A DNA stretch of 42,010 nt from positions 1 through 42,010 of the forward strand of contig JBOFCO010000003.1 in assembly GCA_051646105.1 (NCBI GenBank). The letters are read 5' to 3'. Within the stretch, counting starts at the first letter, position 1; each line of letters opens with the position of its first letter. Positions 8,281-16,139 of the stretch are shown here, one piece after another. The notes below the pieces were generated by a model. That model was not told the origin of the DNA. It ran no database searches and saw nothing but the letters and a program-made list of their open reading frames with translations. This DNA is from JBOFCO01 sp051646105 (lineage in GTDB: Bacteria; Pseudomonadota; Alphaproteobacteria; Rhodobacterales; Rhodobacteraceae). The position numbers and the translations under genes were made by a program.

Positions 8281-9029
8281 AGCGGGGCCTCGGCGGTTTG
8301 GGGCTTCATTCGGAAACGTTCGAACCGGCCGCGGCTGATGCCGCCTGCGGCGCGGATGGCGGTGCGGGCGCGAACCGGGCGACCGACAAGGGTAAAGGCG
8401 ACAATTCGGGCCAGCAGACCACGGCTGTGCAGATCACGGGCAAGGCTGTGGTCCTTGCCCGGAAACAGGAAATGCGCATAGCCCGCATCGGCGGGAAAGC
8501 GCAGCGCATGACGCAGTTCGTCATCGCGCGATCCGTGCAGGACCGTCACCATCGTCTGGGTTCCGCGCAGGTCGGGCACATGCGGAAACCGCCAGGTATC
8601 GATGTTGCGGGTAAAGTCACGCCAGCGGCGCTCTCCCGGCACGACGCCGCGCTTGACCGAAAACTGTGGCGAAACAGCCAGAACACGATCAATCTGCGTC
8701 AGAGTGGCAAGGATCATCGCTGCCGTGCCACCCATGGAATTACCCATCGCGCAAATCTCGGTCACGCCAATGCGTTCGGCCAGCGCCTTGACAGCCGCCA
8801 CGATCTGCTCGGCCACGCCGCGCCCGTTCATCCAGCTACGGCTGGCATCGGAAACGAACAGCACATGGTTCTGACCATCCATATGGGCAATCTTGTAGAA
8901 TTCGGGGGGCGGAATTTCATCGCGCCGCAACCCGACGCCGGCGATCGAAACGACCAGCCGCGACCCGCTTCCCGGCAGATAGGACATGTGCAGCGGCGGT
9001 TCGCAGTGAATAGATTCCGGTGACATCAT
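8277..9029 (-). CDS. Alpha/beta-hydrolase fold protein in the glutamate synthase operon
   Basis: A 250-residue cytoplasmic protein with a nucleophile elbow GNSMG at residues 96-100 (Ser98), a candidate acid in LHGSRDD near 169-170 and a candidate His194 in GKDHSLARDL, which together make a plausible catalytic triad. The N-terminus resembles esterase-like folds, with VVSIAGVG forming an early strand and oxyanion loop. No substrate can be assigned. It overlaps the gene before it by one base (TGATG) and gltB by four (ATGA), so it is translated as part of the operon. The last 45 residues are Arg-rich and low in motifs. A thioesterase, an amidase or an inactive fold are all possible. Confidence 0.75.
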   Translation of the reverse strand: MMSPESIHCEPPLHMSYLPGSGSRLVVSIAGVGLRRDEIPPPEFYKIAHMDGQNHVLFVSDASRSWMNGRGVAEQIVAAVKALAERIGVTEICAMGNSMGGTAAMILATLTQIDRVLAVSPQFSVKRGVVPGERRWRDFTRNIDTWRFPHVPDLRGTQTMVTVLHGSRDDELRHALRFPADAGYAHFLFPGKDHSLARDLHSRGLLARIVAFTLVGRPVRARTAIRAAGGISRGRFERFRMKPQTAEAPL

Positions 9030-9742
9030 CAGGGCACCTCTGCCATGGCGATGTTCAGGTCGCAGTCGTATTTCGGCACGGTGGAAAGAAAGCCGTCCTC
9101 GCCCGGAAAGATGAAGTCGACGGGGGTCGAAACCACGGTGCGCTGTTCGATGCCGTCATCGACAACCTCTCTGTCGGACATGAACAGCCGCCAGTCGCGG
9201 CTTATCAGTTCATTTCCGGAACGCGTGTTCAGCACATTTCCCACCGCATCGGTCGTGGTGATCTGGAATTCGGTCTGTTCCATCTCGACGCCATCGATGA
9301 TGAATTTTCTGCCTGTCAGCCTGTCCTGGCCAATATAGTGGAGGGCCACCCCGCCCGCATCGTTTGTTGAGAAGTCGTAGGTATCAAGGTTCTTTGCCAG
9401 CAATTCGCTGAACGATGCCGGATCTGCCGCGCCATCGGCCAGATAGGACGCTTCGCCACCCGGCAGATTGATCGATTCAACCCACTGCGTTTCAGCATTG
9501 ATGCGCGACTGAAAGAACGGCCCCGTCATGTCATAAAGGATGTCCCACTGATCGCCCGGCGCATCGTGCTGGCAGATGTAATGATGCGCGACCACGCAGC
9601 CCCGCATCTGCACGGTGACGAAGACATCGCAACCCGCCGGCGCGGTGAAAGTCTTGGGTGCAACCGGCAATGCCGGCGCATCCTGCGCGGCAAGCGGACC
9701 TGCCGTCAGCATCAGCACCAGAATGGCCGCCGCGCGTTCCAT
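9029..9742 (-). CDS. Exported protein of unknown function in the glutamate synthase operon
   Basis: A 237-residue protein with a Sec-type signal peptide (MERAAAILVLMLTAGPLAAQ, cleavage probably after AAQ or nearby), so the mature form should be periplasmic. The mature part has cysteines in CDVFVTVQMRGC and HYIC near its start and a lone Cys near its end, suggesting disulfides, and is rich in beta-prone segments. I do not recognise a family with confidence. It starts two bases after the gltD stop and its own stop overlaps the hydrolase start, so it is firmly inside the gltD-gltB transcript. An exported product between two cytoplasmic enzyme subunits is unexpected. Confidence 0.75.
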   Translation of the reverse strand: MERAAAILVLMLTAGPLAAQDAPALPVAPKTFTAPAGCDVFVTVQMRGCVVAHHYICQHDAPGDQWDILYDMTGPFFQSRINAETQWVESINLPGGEASYLADGAADPASFSELLAKNLDTYDFSTNDAGGVALHYIGQDRLTGRKFIIDGVEMEQTEFQITTTDAVGNVLNTRSGNELISRDWRLFMSDREVVDDGIEQRTVVSTPVDFIFPGEDGFLSTVPKYDCDLNIAMAEVP

Positions 9743-9744
9743 GA

Positions 9745-11178
9745 TTACTCTGCCGCGACCTGACCGGGCTGTGCCAGGTACGACAGGATCGCATCGGCCG
9801 CCTCGCGCCCATCGCGGATCGCCCAGACCACAAGACTGGCCCCCCGCACGATGTCGCCCACGGCATAGACACCGGGCAGGCTGGTGGCGTGGCTGCGGAA
9901 ATCGGCCTTGACCGTGCCCCAGCGGGTAACTTCCAGCGCCGGTTCACCCCAAAGTGTCGGAAGCGCTTCGGGTTCAAAGCCCAGCGCCTTGATAACCAGA
10001 TCCGCAGGTTCGGTGTAATCCGCGCCCTCGATCAGTTCCGGTGACTGCCGCCCCGTGGCATCTGGCGCGCCCAAGCGCATGCGCTGCACAAGGACACCAT
10101 TGACCGGCTCACCTGCAAAGCCCTTGGGGGCGGTCATCCATACGAATTCGACGCCCTCTTCCTCGGCGTTCTGCACCTCGCGCTGGCTGCCCGGCATGTT
10201 CGCGCGGTCGCGACGATACAGGCATTTGACCGATGTGGCGCCTTGGCGGATCGCAGTGCGCACGCAATCCATCGCCGTATCGCCGCCGCCGATCACCACG
10301 ACGCGCTTGCCATGGGCATTCAGTTCGCCGCTGTCATATTCCGGCACATCGTCGCCAAAACTCTTGCGGTTGGAGGCCGTCAGATAGTCGATCGCACGCA
10401 CGATACCCGCCGCGCCGGAACCCGGCCCGGTCAGGTCGCGCGTCTTGTAGACGCCGGTGGCGATCAGCACCGCATCGTGCTGGCCACGGATCGCATCAAA
10501 GCTGATGGTTTCACCGACATTGCAATTGAGCACAAACTGCACGCCGCCCTTTTCAAGCTGCTCGATGCGGTTCATCACCACATCCTTTTCCAGTTTGAAG
10601 CCGGGGATGCCATAGGTCAGCAGGCCGCCCGCGCGGTCATAGCGATCATAGACGGTGACCTGTATCCCCTGACGCCGCAGCACATCCGCCGCCGCCAGCC
10701 CGCCGGGGCCGGCACCGATGATACCCACGCTTTCCGTCCGCTCGACATGCGGTGAAATCGGCTTCACCCAGCCGGAATCCCATGCCGTATCGGTAATGTA
10801 TTTTTCGACAGCACCTATGGTGACGGTGCCATGGCCGGATTGCTCGATCACGCAGTTGCCTTCGCACAGCCGGTCCTGCGGGCAGATGCGGCCGCAGATT
10901 TCCGGAAAGGTGTTGGTGGCCTGACTGATTTCATAGGCTTCCTGCAACCGGCCTTCGGCGGTCAGGCGCAACCAGTCAGGGATGTTGTTGTGAAGCGGAC
11001 AATGTGACTGGCAATAGGGCACGCCGCACTGGCTGCACCGGCTTGCCTGCTCTGCCGCCTTGGCCGCTGCGTATTCACGATAGATTTCGTGAAAGTCCTG
11101 CGAACGCGCGTCGGCCGCCCGTTTTTCAGGCATTTCCTTCGGCACGGTCACGAACTGTAGCATACGTTGGTTGGCCAT
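9745..11178 (-). CDS. gltD: Glutamate synthase (NADPH) small subunit GltD
   Basis: GltD takes electrons from NADPH via FAD and passes them through [4Fe-4S] clusters to GltB. The 477-residue product begins with the cysteine-rich cluster domain (CSQCGVPYCQSHCP at about 48-61, then CGRICPQDRLCEGNC), followed by the FAD-binding GAGPGGLAAA and the NADPH-binding VIGGGDTAMDC Rossmann motifs; the end carries GDIVRGASLVVWAIRDG, typical of the family. The ATG is preceded by AGGAAGG, itself the 3' arm of a 6-bp inverted repeat (11186-11191 with 11204-11209). It is the first gene of the operon; the 159-base gap upstream is AT-rich and presumably holds the promoter, though no clear hexamers were seen. Confidence 0.97.
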   Translation of the reverse strand: MANQRMLQFVTVPKEMPEKRAADARSQDFHEIYREYAAAKAAEQASRCSQCGVPYCQSHCPLHNNIPDWLRLTAEGRLQEAYEISQATNTFPEICGRICPQDRLCEGNCVIEQSGHGTVTIGAVEKYITDTAWDSGWVKPISPHVERTESVGIIGAGPGGLAAADVLRRQGIQVTVYDRYDRAGGLLTYGIPGFKLEKDVVMNRIEQLEKGGVQFVLNCNVGETISFDAIRGQHDAVLIATGVYKTRDLTGPGSGAAGIVRAIDYLTASNRKSFGDDVPEYDSGELNAHGKRVVVIGGGDTAMDCVRTAIRQGATSVKCLYRRDRANMPGSQREVQNAEEEGVEFVWMTAPKGFAGEPVNGVLVQRMRLGAPDATGRQSPELIEGADYTEPADLVIKALGFEPEALPTLWGEPALEVTRWGTVKADFRSHATSLPGVYAVGDIVRGASLVVWAIRDGREAADAILSYLAQPGQVAAE

Positions 11179-11337
11179 GACGGAACCTTCCTGCGGGCAA
11201 TCGGGAAGGCCTCTTTACCCAAGGACGGGAAAGAATAAAAGTCAGTATATATTACCTAGTTTCGTATTTTTTACTCGCCGCGCCATAAACGTGCGCGCAA
11301 ATGATGTAATTTAGGTCAGCAAACAATACCTATCATG

Positions 11338-12144
11338 CTATCCAACCAGCCAGAGCCCCAGCAATGCAGCCACCCCGACAATGATTCTCCACCAGCCGAA
11401 GAGGGCGTAACCCCGCCGCGAAACGAAGGACAGCAGGCTGCGCACCACCAGAATCGCCGCGATGAACGCACAGGCAAAGCCCACGGCGATTTCGCCCATC
11501 GCCGACAGGTCCAGAACATCACGGTTCTTGAACAGGTCATAGGCGAAGGCGCCCGCCATCGTCGGCATCGACAGGAAAAAGGAAAATTCAGCCGCCGCCC
11601 GCTTGCTGACCCCCATCGCCAGTGCCGAAACGATGGTCGCGCCGGAACGGGAAACCCCCGGCACCATCGCCAAGCATTGCGCAAACCCGATGCCGAGCGC
11701 CACCTTCAGCGGCAACCGTTCCGCATCATCATAACGCGGCGTCAGGTTCAACCTATCCACCCACAACAGAACAAACCCGCCCAGGATCAGCATGATGGCA
11801 ATGAGCAGCGGCGTTTCGAACAGCACTGTCTTGATGAAGTCATGCGCCAGAACACCGACGATGACCGCCGGAATGAACGCAAGCAGCACCGACATGACAA
11901 AACGCCGCGCCCCGGTATCGGTCGGCAGCGCCCGCGCTACCGAAAACAGCCGCCCGGAATAGACCAGCAGGATCGCCAGGATCGCGCCAAGCTGGATCAC
12001 CACCTCGAATGTCTTGCCCTTGGATTCGAAGCCAAGGAAATGGCCGGCAAGCAGGATATGCCCGGTGGACGAAACGGGGATGAATTCGGTCAGCCCTTCC
12101 AATGCGCCCAGCAGGGCGGCCACAAGGGTGCTGTTTTCGGTCAT
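11338..12144 (-). CDS. uppP: Undecaprenyl-diphosphatase UppP (BacA)
   Basis: UppP removes one phosphate from undecaprenyl pyrophosphate at the inner membrane, recycling the lipid carrier for peptidoglycan and surface polysaccharides, and can raise bacitracin tolerance. The 268-residue, strongly hydrophobic product has both family motifs: EGLTEFIPVSSTGH at residues 16-29 (ExxxE pair) and PGVSRSGAT in the second half. About seven to eight membrane segments are visible. The ATG is preceded by GAGGAC. It lies 26 bases downstream of the NDUFA9-type gene on the same strand and may be co-transcribed with it. Confidence 0.97.
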   Translation of the reverse strand: MTENSTLVAALLGALEGLTEFIPVSSTGHILLAGHFLGFESKGKTFEVVIQLGAILAILLVYSGRLFSVARALPTDTGARRFVMSVLLAFIPAVIVGVLAHDFIKTVLFETPLLIAIMLILGGFVLLWVDRLNLTPRYDDAERLPLKVALGIGFAQCLAMVPGVSRSGATIVSALAMGVSKRAAAEFSFFLSMPTMAGAFAYDLFKNRDVLDLSAMGEIAVGFACAFIAAILVVRSLLSFVSRRGYALFGWWRIIVGVAALLGLWLVG

Positions 12145-12170
12145 GTCGTCCTCGGGAATGGGGCGGAGCG

Positions 12171-13160
12171 TCAGGTCGCCTTGCGCAGGCGCTTGGCGGA
12201 TTCCTTGATCGCGTCATACTGGCCAGAGGGGCGGAAGCGCCACAGATAATCGGGAATGATCGCGCCGATAGCGGTGGGCGTGATGCCCAGTTCGGCAAGG
12301 CCCATGGCCCCCTTCGCCACCACATTGTCGGTTGTCAGGCTTTTCACCTGATCGCGCGTAATCATGGAATTGCGGAACAGCCCACCCGTGGCGAATTGCA
12401 GGAAATCCAGCAGCGAAGCCCCGATCCGGGCAAAGAAGAACGGGATGTTCACGATCAGCTTGCGGCGATGTATGACTGCCAGCATATCCTGCATCAGACT
12501 GCGGAAGGATTTTACGTCTGGTCCGCCCAGTTCATAGACCCCCGCCCCCGCACGGCCCGTGATGCCTGCCACAGCCGCCTGGGCCACATCATCCACCCAG
12601 ACCGGCTGGAATTTGGTTTCAGCGCCGACCAGCGGCAGCACCGGCCCGAAACGCGACATGGATGCAAAGCGGTTGAAGAACCCATCCTCTGATCCGAACA
12701 TGATCGACGGCCGCAGGATCACCGCGCCGGGAAAGGCGGCCCTGACCGCTGCCTCTCCTGCCGCCTTGGTCTGGGCGTAAAGGCTGGCCGCTTTCACATC
12801 GGCACCGATGGCCGATACGTGCACCAGCCGCCCCACGCCATTGTCGGCGGCCAGCCGTGCGATGCGGGCCGCACCTTCGTGCTGCACGGCATCGAAATTG
12901 TTCCTGCCGCCCTTGTCGAACGTGCCCACGCAATTGACCACCGCATCGGCCCCGGTCATGGCCGCCCGCACCGAAGCGTCGTCGCGGATATTGCACAACA
13001 CCGGTTCAACCTGACCGACAGACCCATAGGGCTTGACGAACAGCGCCTCGTTCGGACGGCGGACGGCGACGCGGACGCGCCAGCCCTCTTTCGCCATGCG
13101 TCGGGCAATATAGCGCCCAAGAAAGCCGGAGCCGCCATAGATCGTGACCAGTTTCGACAT
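12171..13160 (-). CDS. NAD(P)-binding protein, complex I NDUFA9 subunit family
   Basis: A 329-residue atypical short-chain dehydrogenase. The Rossmann motif GGSGFLGRYIARRM starts near residue 9, and NCVGTFDKGGRNNF, HVSAIGAD and YAQTKAAGE follow in the order seen in NDUFA9-like proteins. In mitochondria NDUFA9 is an accessory complex I subunit that holds a nucleotide; bacterial relatives are annotated by similarity, and a structural role here is only inferred. The last 100 residues contain FFFARIGASLLDFLQF, a possible membrane-contact region. The start at 13160 has GGAGG eight bases upstream and begins the Rossmann strand; an open extension of 24 codons upstream is not used. Confidence 0.85.
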   Translation of the reverse strand: MSKLVTIYGGSGFLGRYIARRMAKEGWRVRVAVRRPNEALFVKPYGSVGQVEPVLCNIRDDASVRAAMTGADAVVNCVGTFDKGGRNNFDAVQHEGAARIARLAADNGVGRLVHVSAIGADVKAASLYAQTKAAGEAAVRAAFPGAVILRPSIMFGSEDGFFNRFASMSRFGPVLPLVGAETKFQPVWVDDVAQAAVAGITGRAGAGVYELGGPDVKSFRSLMQDMLAVIHRRKLIVNIPFFFARIGASLLDFLQFATGGLFRNSMITRDQVKSLTTDNVVAKGAMGLAELGITPTAIGAIIPDYLWRFRPSGQYDAIKESAKRLRKAT

Positions 13161-13268
13161 GGGCGATACCTCCGCAACCTTGGCCGCCTGACTTCTGCCG
13201 CCCTGAATAGCCGCAGCACGATTTTCGGACAAGGCGCAATTCCGTCGCAGAATCCGGCTTTTCCCTGA

Positions 13269-13297
13269 TTGACACCGCCCGAAGCACCCCTTACATC
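13269..13297 (+). promoter_or_regulatory. Promoter of tRNA-Leu (sigma-70 type)
   Basis: A perfect -35 TTGACA (13269-13274), a 17-base spacer and a TACATC -10 (13292-13297) place the start near 13304, about ten bases before the mature tRNA 5' end. The same hexamer pair and spacing occur upstream of secA. Confidence 0.8.
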
Positions 13298-13313
13298 GCC
13301 CTTCACGACATCA

Positions 13314-13398
13314 GCCCAGATGGCGGAATTGGTAGACGCGCTGGTTTCAGGTACCAGTGCCGCAAGGCGTGGAGGTTCGAGTCCTCTTCTGGGCACCA
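13314..13398 (+). tRNA. tRNA-Leu (anticodon CAG)
   Basis: The 85-base sequence folds as a class II tRNA. The acceptor arm pairs 13314-13320 (GCCCAGA) with 13388-13394 (TCTGGGC), then discriminator A and an encoded CCA at 13396-13398. The D-arm contains GGAATTGGTAGAC, typical of bacterial tRNA-Leu. The anticodon stem CTGGT/ACCAG encloses TTCAGGT, giving CAG, which reads CUG. The long variable arm (GCC-GCAA-GGC) and the TTCGAGT T-loop complete the fold. The RNase D gene begins 25 bases downstream. Confidence 0.97.
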
Positions 13399-13421
13399 AA
13401 CCCCTTCGCCAATGAGGGGTT
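13399..13421 (+). promoter_or_regulatory. Hairpin masking the RNase D ribosome-binding site
   Basis: A perfect 7-bp inverted repeat, AACCCCT (13399-13405) and AGGGGTT (13415-13421) around a 9-base loop, starts at the base right after the tRNA CCA. The 3' arm includes the AGGGG that serves as the Shine-Dalgarno of the RNase D ATG at 13424. It could end some tRNA transcripts, aid 3' processing, or limit RNase D translation. Confidence 0.55.
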
Positions 13422-13423
13422 AC

Positions 13424-14041
13424 ATGACGATCCATCTGCACAAAAACGATCTTCCCGACGGGCTGTTGCTTGGCCCCGTCGTGGCGATCGATACCGAAAC
13501 CATGGGGCTTGATCCCCGCCGTGACCGGTTGTGCGTCGTGCAGCTTTCTTCAGGGGATGGCGATGCACATCTTGTGCAGATCGCCAGGGGGCAAAAATCC
13601 GCCCCGAACCTTCAGCGGCTGCTGGCCGATCCCAAGATTCTGAAGCTGTTTCATTTCGGGCGTTTCGATATTGCCGCTCTGGAAAATGCGTTCGGTACCG
13701 TCACAGCGCCGGTCTGGTGCACCAAGATCGCCTCGAAGCTGATCCGCACCTTTACCGACCGGCACGGGCTGAAATACCTGTTGCAGGAACTGGTCGGAGT
13801 TGACGTGTCGAAACAACAGCAGACTTCCGACTGGGGGGCAGAGGACCTCACAGAGGCGCAGCTTGAATATGCGGCATCCGACGTGCTGTATCTGCACAGG
13901 CTGAAGGATGCCTTGGAACAACGCCTGATCCGCGAAGGCCGCATGGATCTGGCCCAGGCCTGCTTCGATTTCCTGCCGGTGCGCGCCAAGCTTGACCTGT
14001 TGGGTTGGGGTGACGACATGGCAGACATATATCATCACTGA
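13424..14041 (+). CDS. Short ribonuclease D family 3'-5' exonuclease
   Basis: A 205-residue DEDDy exonuclease that would trim RNA 3' ends, including tRNA precursors. The motifs are in order: DTE with Asp23 and Glu25, FHFGRFD with Asp82, and the YAASD block with Tyr149 and Asp153; HGLKYLL lies between. It lacks the C-terminal HRDC domains of the roughly 370-residue E. coli RNase D, as is usual for the short alphaproteobacterial form. The ATG at 13424 is preferred over one 12 bases upstream because AGGGG sits at the right distance. It directly follows a tRNA-Leu, and its stop is one base before kdsD, so tRNA read-through could feed this operon. Confidence 0.9.
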   Translation: MTIHLHKNDLPDGLLLGPVVAIDTETMGLDPRRDRLCVVQLSSGDGDAHLVQIARGQKSAPNLQRLLADPKILKLFHFGRFDIAALENAFGTVTAPVWCTKIASKLIRTFTDRHGLKYLLQELVGVDVSKQQQTSDWGAEDLTEAQLEYAASDVLYLHRLKDALEQRLIREGRMDLAQACFDFLPVRAKLDLLGWGDDMADIYHH

Positions 14042-14042
14042 C

Positions 14043-15011
14043 ATGACCGAAGCAGACTCTGACCGTTTCCTTGCCACCGCCCGCCGTGTGATCGGGATCG
14101 AAGCGGCTGCACTTGGCCAGCTTGGCGATGCCCTCGGCGCCAGCTTTGCCGAGGCCGTGGCAATGATTCTGGACGCACCGGGGAGGGTCATCGTTTCCGG
14201 CATGGGCAAGTCCGGCCATATTGCACGCAAGATCGCGGCGACGCTGGCCAGCACCGGGACACCGGCGCATTTCGTGCATCCGGCAGAGGCCAGCCACGGC
14301 GATCTGGGGATGCTGACGCAGGGCGATGTGGCGCTGGTCCTGTCAAATTCCGGCGAGACACCCGAACTGGCCGACATCATCGCCCATACAAGGCGGTTCG
14401 GGATTCCGATGATCGGTGTCGCCTCGCGTGACGGATCCAGCCTGATCCGCCAATGCGATGTGGCGATTCTGCTGCCCCGCGCTGAAGAAGCCTGCGGCAC
14501 GGGCATCGTGCCGACATCGTCCACCACGATGACGCTGGCGCTGGGTGATGCGCTGGCCGTGGCGTTGATGGAACATCGCCAGTTCACCCCCGAACATTTC
14601 CGCCAGTTCCACCCCGGCGGCAAGCTGGGCGCCCGTCTGCTGAAGGTGCGCGACCTGATGCATGCCGACATGCCGCTGGTGCCTGCCGATACACCGATGT
14701 CGGAAGCGTTGCTGGTGATGACGCAGAAGGGCTTCGGCGTCGTCGGCGTGACCGACGGGGCGGGCGCGCTGGCGGGTATCGTTACGGATGGTGACCTGCG
14801 GCGGCATATGGCGGGGCTTCTGGACCAGACCGCAGCGCAGGTCATGACAGCGGGGCCGCGCACGATTGGCCCGGACCAGCTTGCGGAACGCGCCGTGGCG
14901 TTGATGAACGACCGCAAGATAGGCTGCCTTTTCGTGGTTGACCCCGAATCCAGCCGCGATGCCGTGGGCATCATCCATATCCACGATTGCCTGCGCGCGG
15001 GCGTGGTCTGA
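14043..15011 (+). CDS. kdsD: Arabinose-5-phosphate isomerase (KpsF/GutQ/KdsD family)
   Basis: This enzyme converts ribulose 5-phosphate to arabinose 5-phosphate, the first committed step towards Kdo. The 322-residue product has a SIS sugar-isomerase domain (SGMGKSGHIARK from residue 52; SNSGET at 101-106; the substrate-site histidines of FVHPAEASHGDLG) followed by a CBS pair from about residue 205 (VRDLMHADMPLVPADTPMSE; GIVTDGDLRRHM). The start at 14043 lies just past the RNase D stop. The LPS-transport genes follow five bases later, so Kdo supply and LPS export share one transcript; kdsB, which activates Kdo, is in the glycan block downstream. Confidence 0.95.
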   Translation: MTEADSDRFLATARRVIGIEAAALGQLGDALGASFAEAVAMILDAPGRVIVSGMGKSGHIARKIAATLASTGTPAHFVHPAEASHGDLGMLTQGDVALVLSNSGETPELADIIAHTRRFGIPMIGVASRDGSSLIRQCDVAILLPRAEEACGTGIVPTSSTTMTLALGDALAVALMEHRQFTPEHFRQFHPGGKLGARLLKVRDLMHADMPLVPADTPMSEALLVMTQKGFGVVGVTDGAGALAGIVTDGDLRRHMAGLLDQTAAQVMTAGPRTIGPDQLAERAVALMNDRKIGCLFVVDPESSRDAVGIIHIHDCLRAGVV

Positions 15012-15015
15012 CGCG

Positions 15016-15630
15016 ATGGAACGCGAAAGCGATCTGCGTTCGCGCGTGGTTGCCTGGCTGAAGATCATCCTGCCGCTGTCCGCCCTTGCGGTTTTGTCGA
15101 CGCTCTTTCTTTTTTCCCGGGAGATCGATCCCGAGGATGCGATCCCCTTCGCGGATGTCGATGTCGAGGGGCTGGCCCGCGATCCGCGACTGAGCGCTCC
15201 AGAATACTCCGGCATGACACGCGACGGCACGGCGGTGCGCGTTTCGGCCGAAAATGCGCAGGTTGATCCTGCGCGGGCGTCATTGATCCGCGCTGGTAAG
15301 GTTCGGCTAATGCTGACCGCCCCCGACGGAGCCAGCACGGAAATCACGACCGACAGCGCCGAACTGGATGGACAGGCCAACCGCCTGACGGCCACGGGCG
15401 GGGTGCGGATCGCATTGTCCAGCGGCTACGTGGTCGATGCACCGTCGGTCGTTGCGGCGATGGATCGCACGGATGTTGAAACCGGTGAAGGCATCGATGC
15501 GACGGGGCCGCTTGGCAAAATCATGGCGGGTGGGATGACGATTTCGGTCATCGGTGACACAGGCCAGCATCTAGCCGTTTTCAACAAGGGGGTTCGCCTG
15601 ATATACACACCCCATCCACAGGAAGAATGA
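15016..15630 (+). CDS. lptC: LPS export ABC transporter periplasmic protein LptC
   Basis: LptC anchors the periplasmic LPS bridge to the inner-membrane LptBFG extractor. The 204-residue product has one N-terminal membrane segment (about residues 15-33, LKIILPLSALAVLSTLFLF) and a beta-rich periplasmic domain ending GVRLIYTPHPQEE. The start at 15016 is the first ATG after the kdsD stop and sets the membrane helix at the usual distance. The stop overlaps the lptA ATG in ATGATG, implying coupled translation. Sequence identity in this family is low, so the call relies on size, topology and position before lptA and lptB. Confidence 0.9.
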   Translation: MERESDLRSRVVAWLKIILPLSALAVLSTLFLFSREIDPEDAIPFADVDVEGLARDPRLSAPEYSGMTRDGTAVRVSAENAQVDPARASLIRAGKVRLMLTAPDGASTEITTDSAELDGQANRLTATGGVRIALSSGYVVDAPSVVAAMDRTDVETGEGIDATGPLGKIMAGGMTISVIGDTGQHLAVFNKGVRLIYTPHPQEE

Positions 15631-16139
15631 TGTTTCCGCTATTCAGATCAGCCATTGTCGTCATGGGCCTTTGCCTTTCCCTTGCGCCCGCCATGGCGCA
15701 GGAAACGCAGATCGCGCTGGGGGGAATGCGCGCGGATACGAGCCTGCCTGTCGAGATGACATCGGACTCCCTGTCACTGAACCAGTCGGATGGCAGCGCG
15801 ACCTTCGCCGGCAATGTCGTCATCGTTCAGGGGGAATTGCGCCTGGCTGCGGCCGAGGTGCAGGTGCGATATATGGCTGGGGACGGGGCTGCCAAGGGCC
15901 GCATCGACCGGCTGCTTGCATCGGGCGGGGTGACGCTGGCCACCGGCGCGGAAGCGGCAGAGGCGCAGGATGCCGAGTACAGCATAGACAGCGGCACCGT
16001 GGTACTGACCGGCGGCGTGCTGCTGACCCAGGGGCCGAACACGATTTCCGGCGACAAGCTGACGCTGAACCTGAAGGACGGGACGGGTGCCATGGAAGGC
16101 CGGGTCAAGACGGTTCTCGGCACGGGCGGAGGAAACTGA
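15627..16139 (+). CDS. lptA: LPS transport periplasmic protein LptA
   Basis: LptA forms the periplasmic bridge that carries LPS to the outer membrane. The 170-residue product has a cleavable signal peptide (hydrophobic core IVVMGLCLSLAPAMA, then QE) and an OstA-like beta-jellyroll: VEMTSDSLSLNQSDGSATF, GNVVIVQGELRLAA and the late TISGDKLTLNLKDGTG repeat. An ATG three bases downstream is an alternative start. The stop overlaps the lptB start by one base (TGATG). Confidence 0.93.
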   Translation: MMFPLFRSAIVVMGLCLSLAPAMAQETQIALGGMRADTSLPVEMTSDSLSLNQSDGSATFAGNVVIVQGELRLAAAEVQVRYMAGDGAAKGRIDRLLASGGVTLATGAEAAEAQDAEYSIDSGTVVLTGGVLLTQGPNTISGDKLTLNLKDGTGAMEGRVKTVLGTGGGN

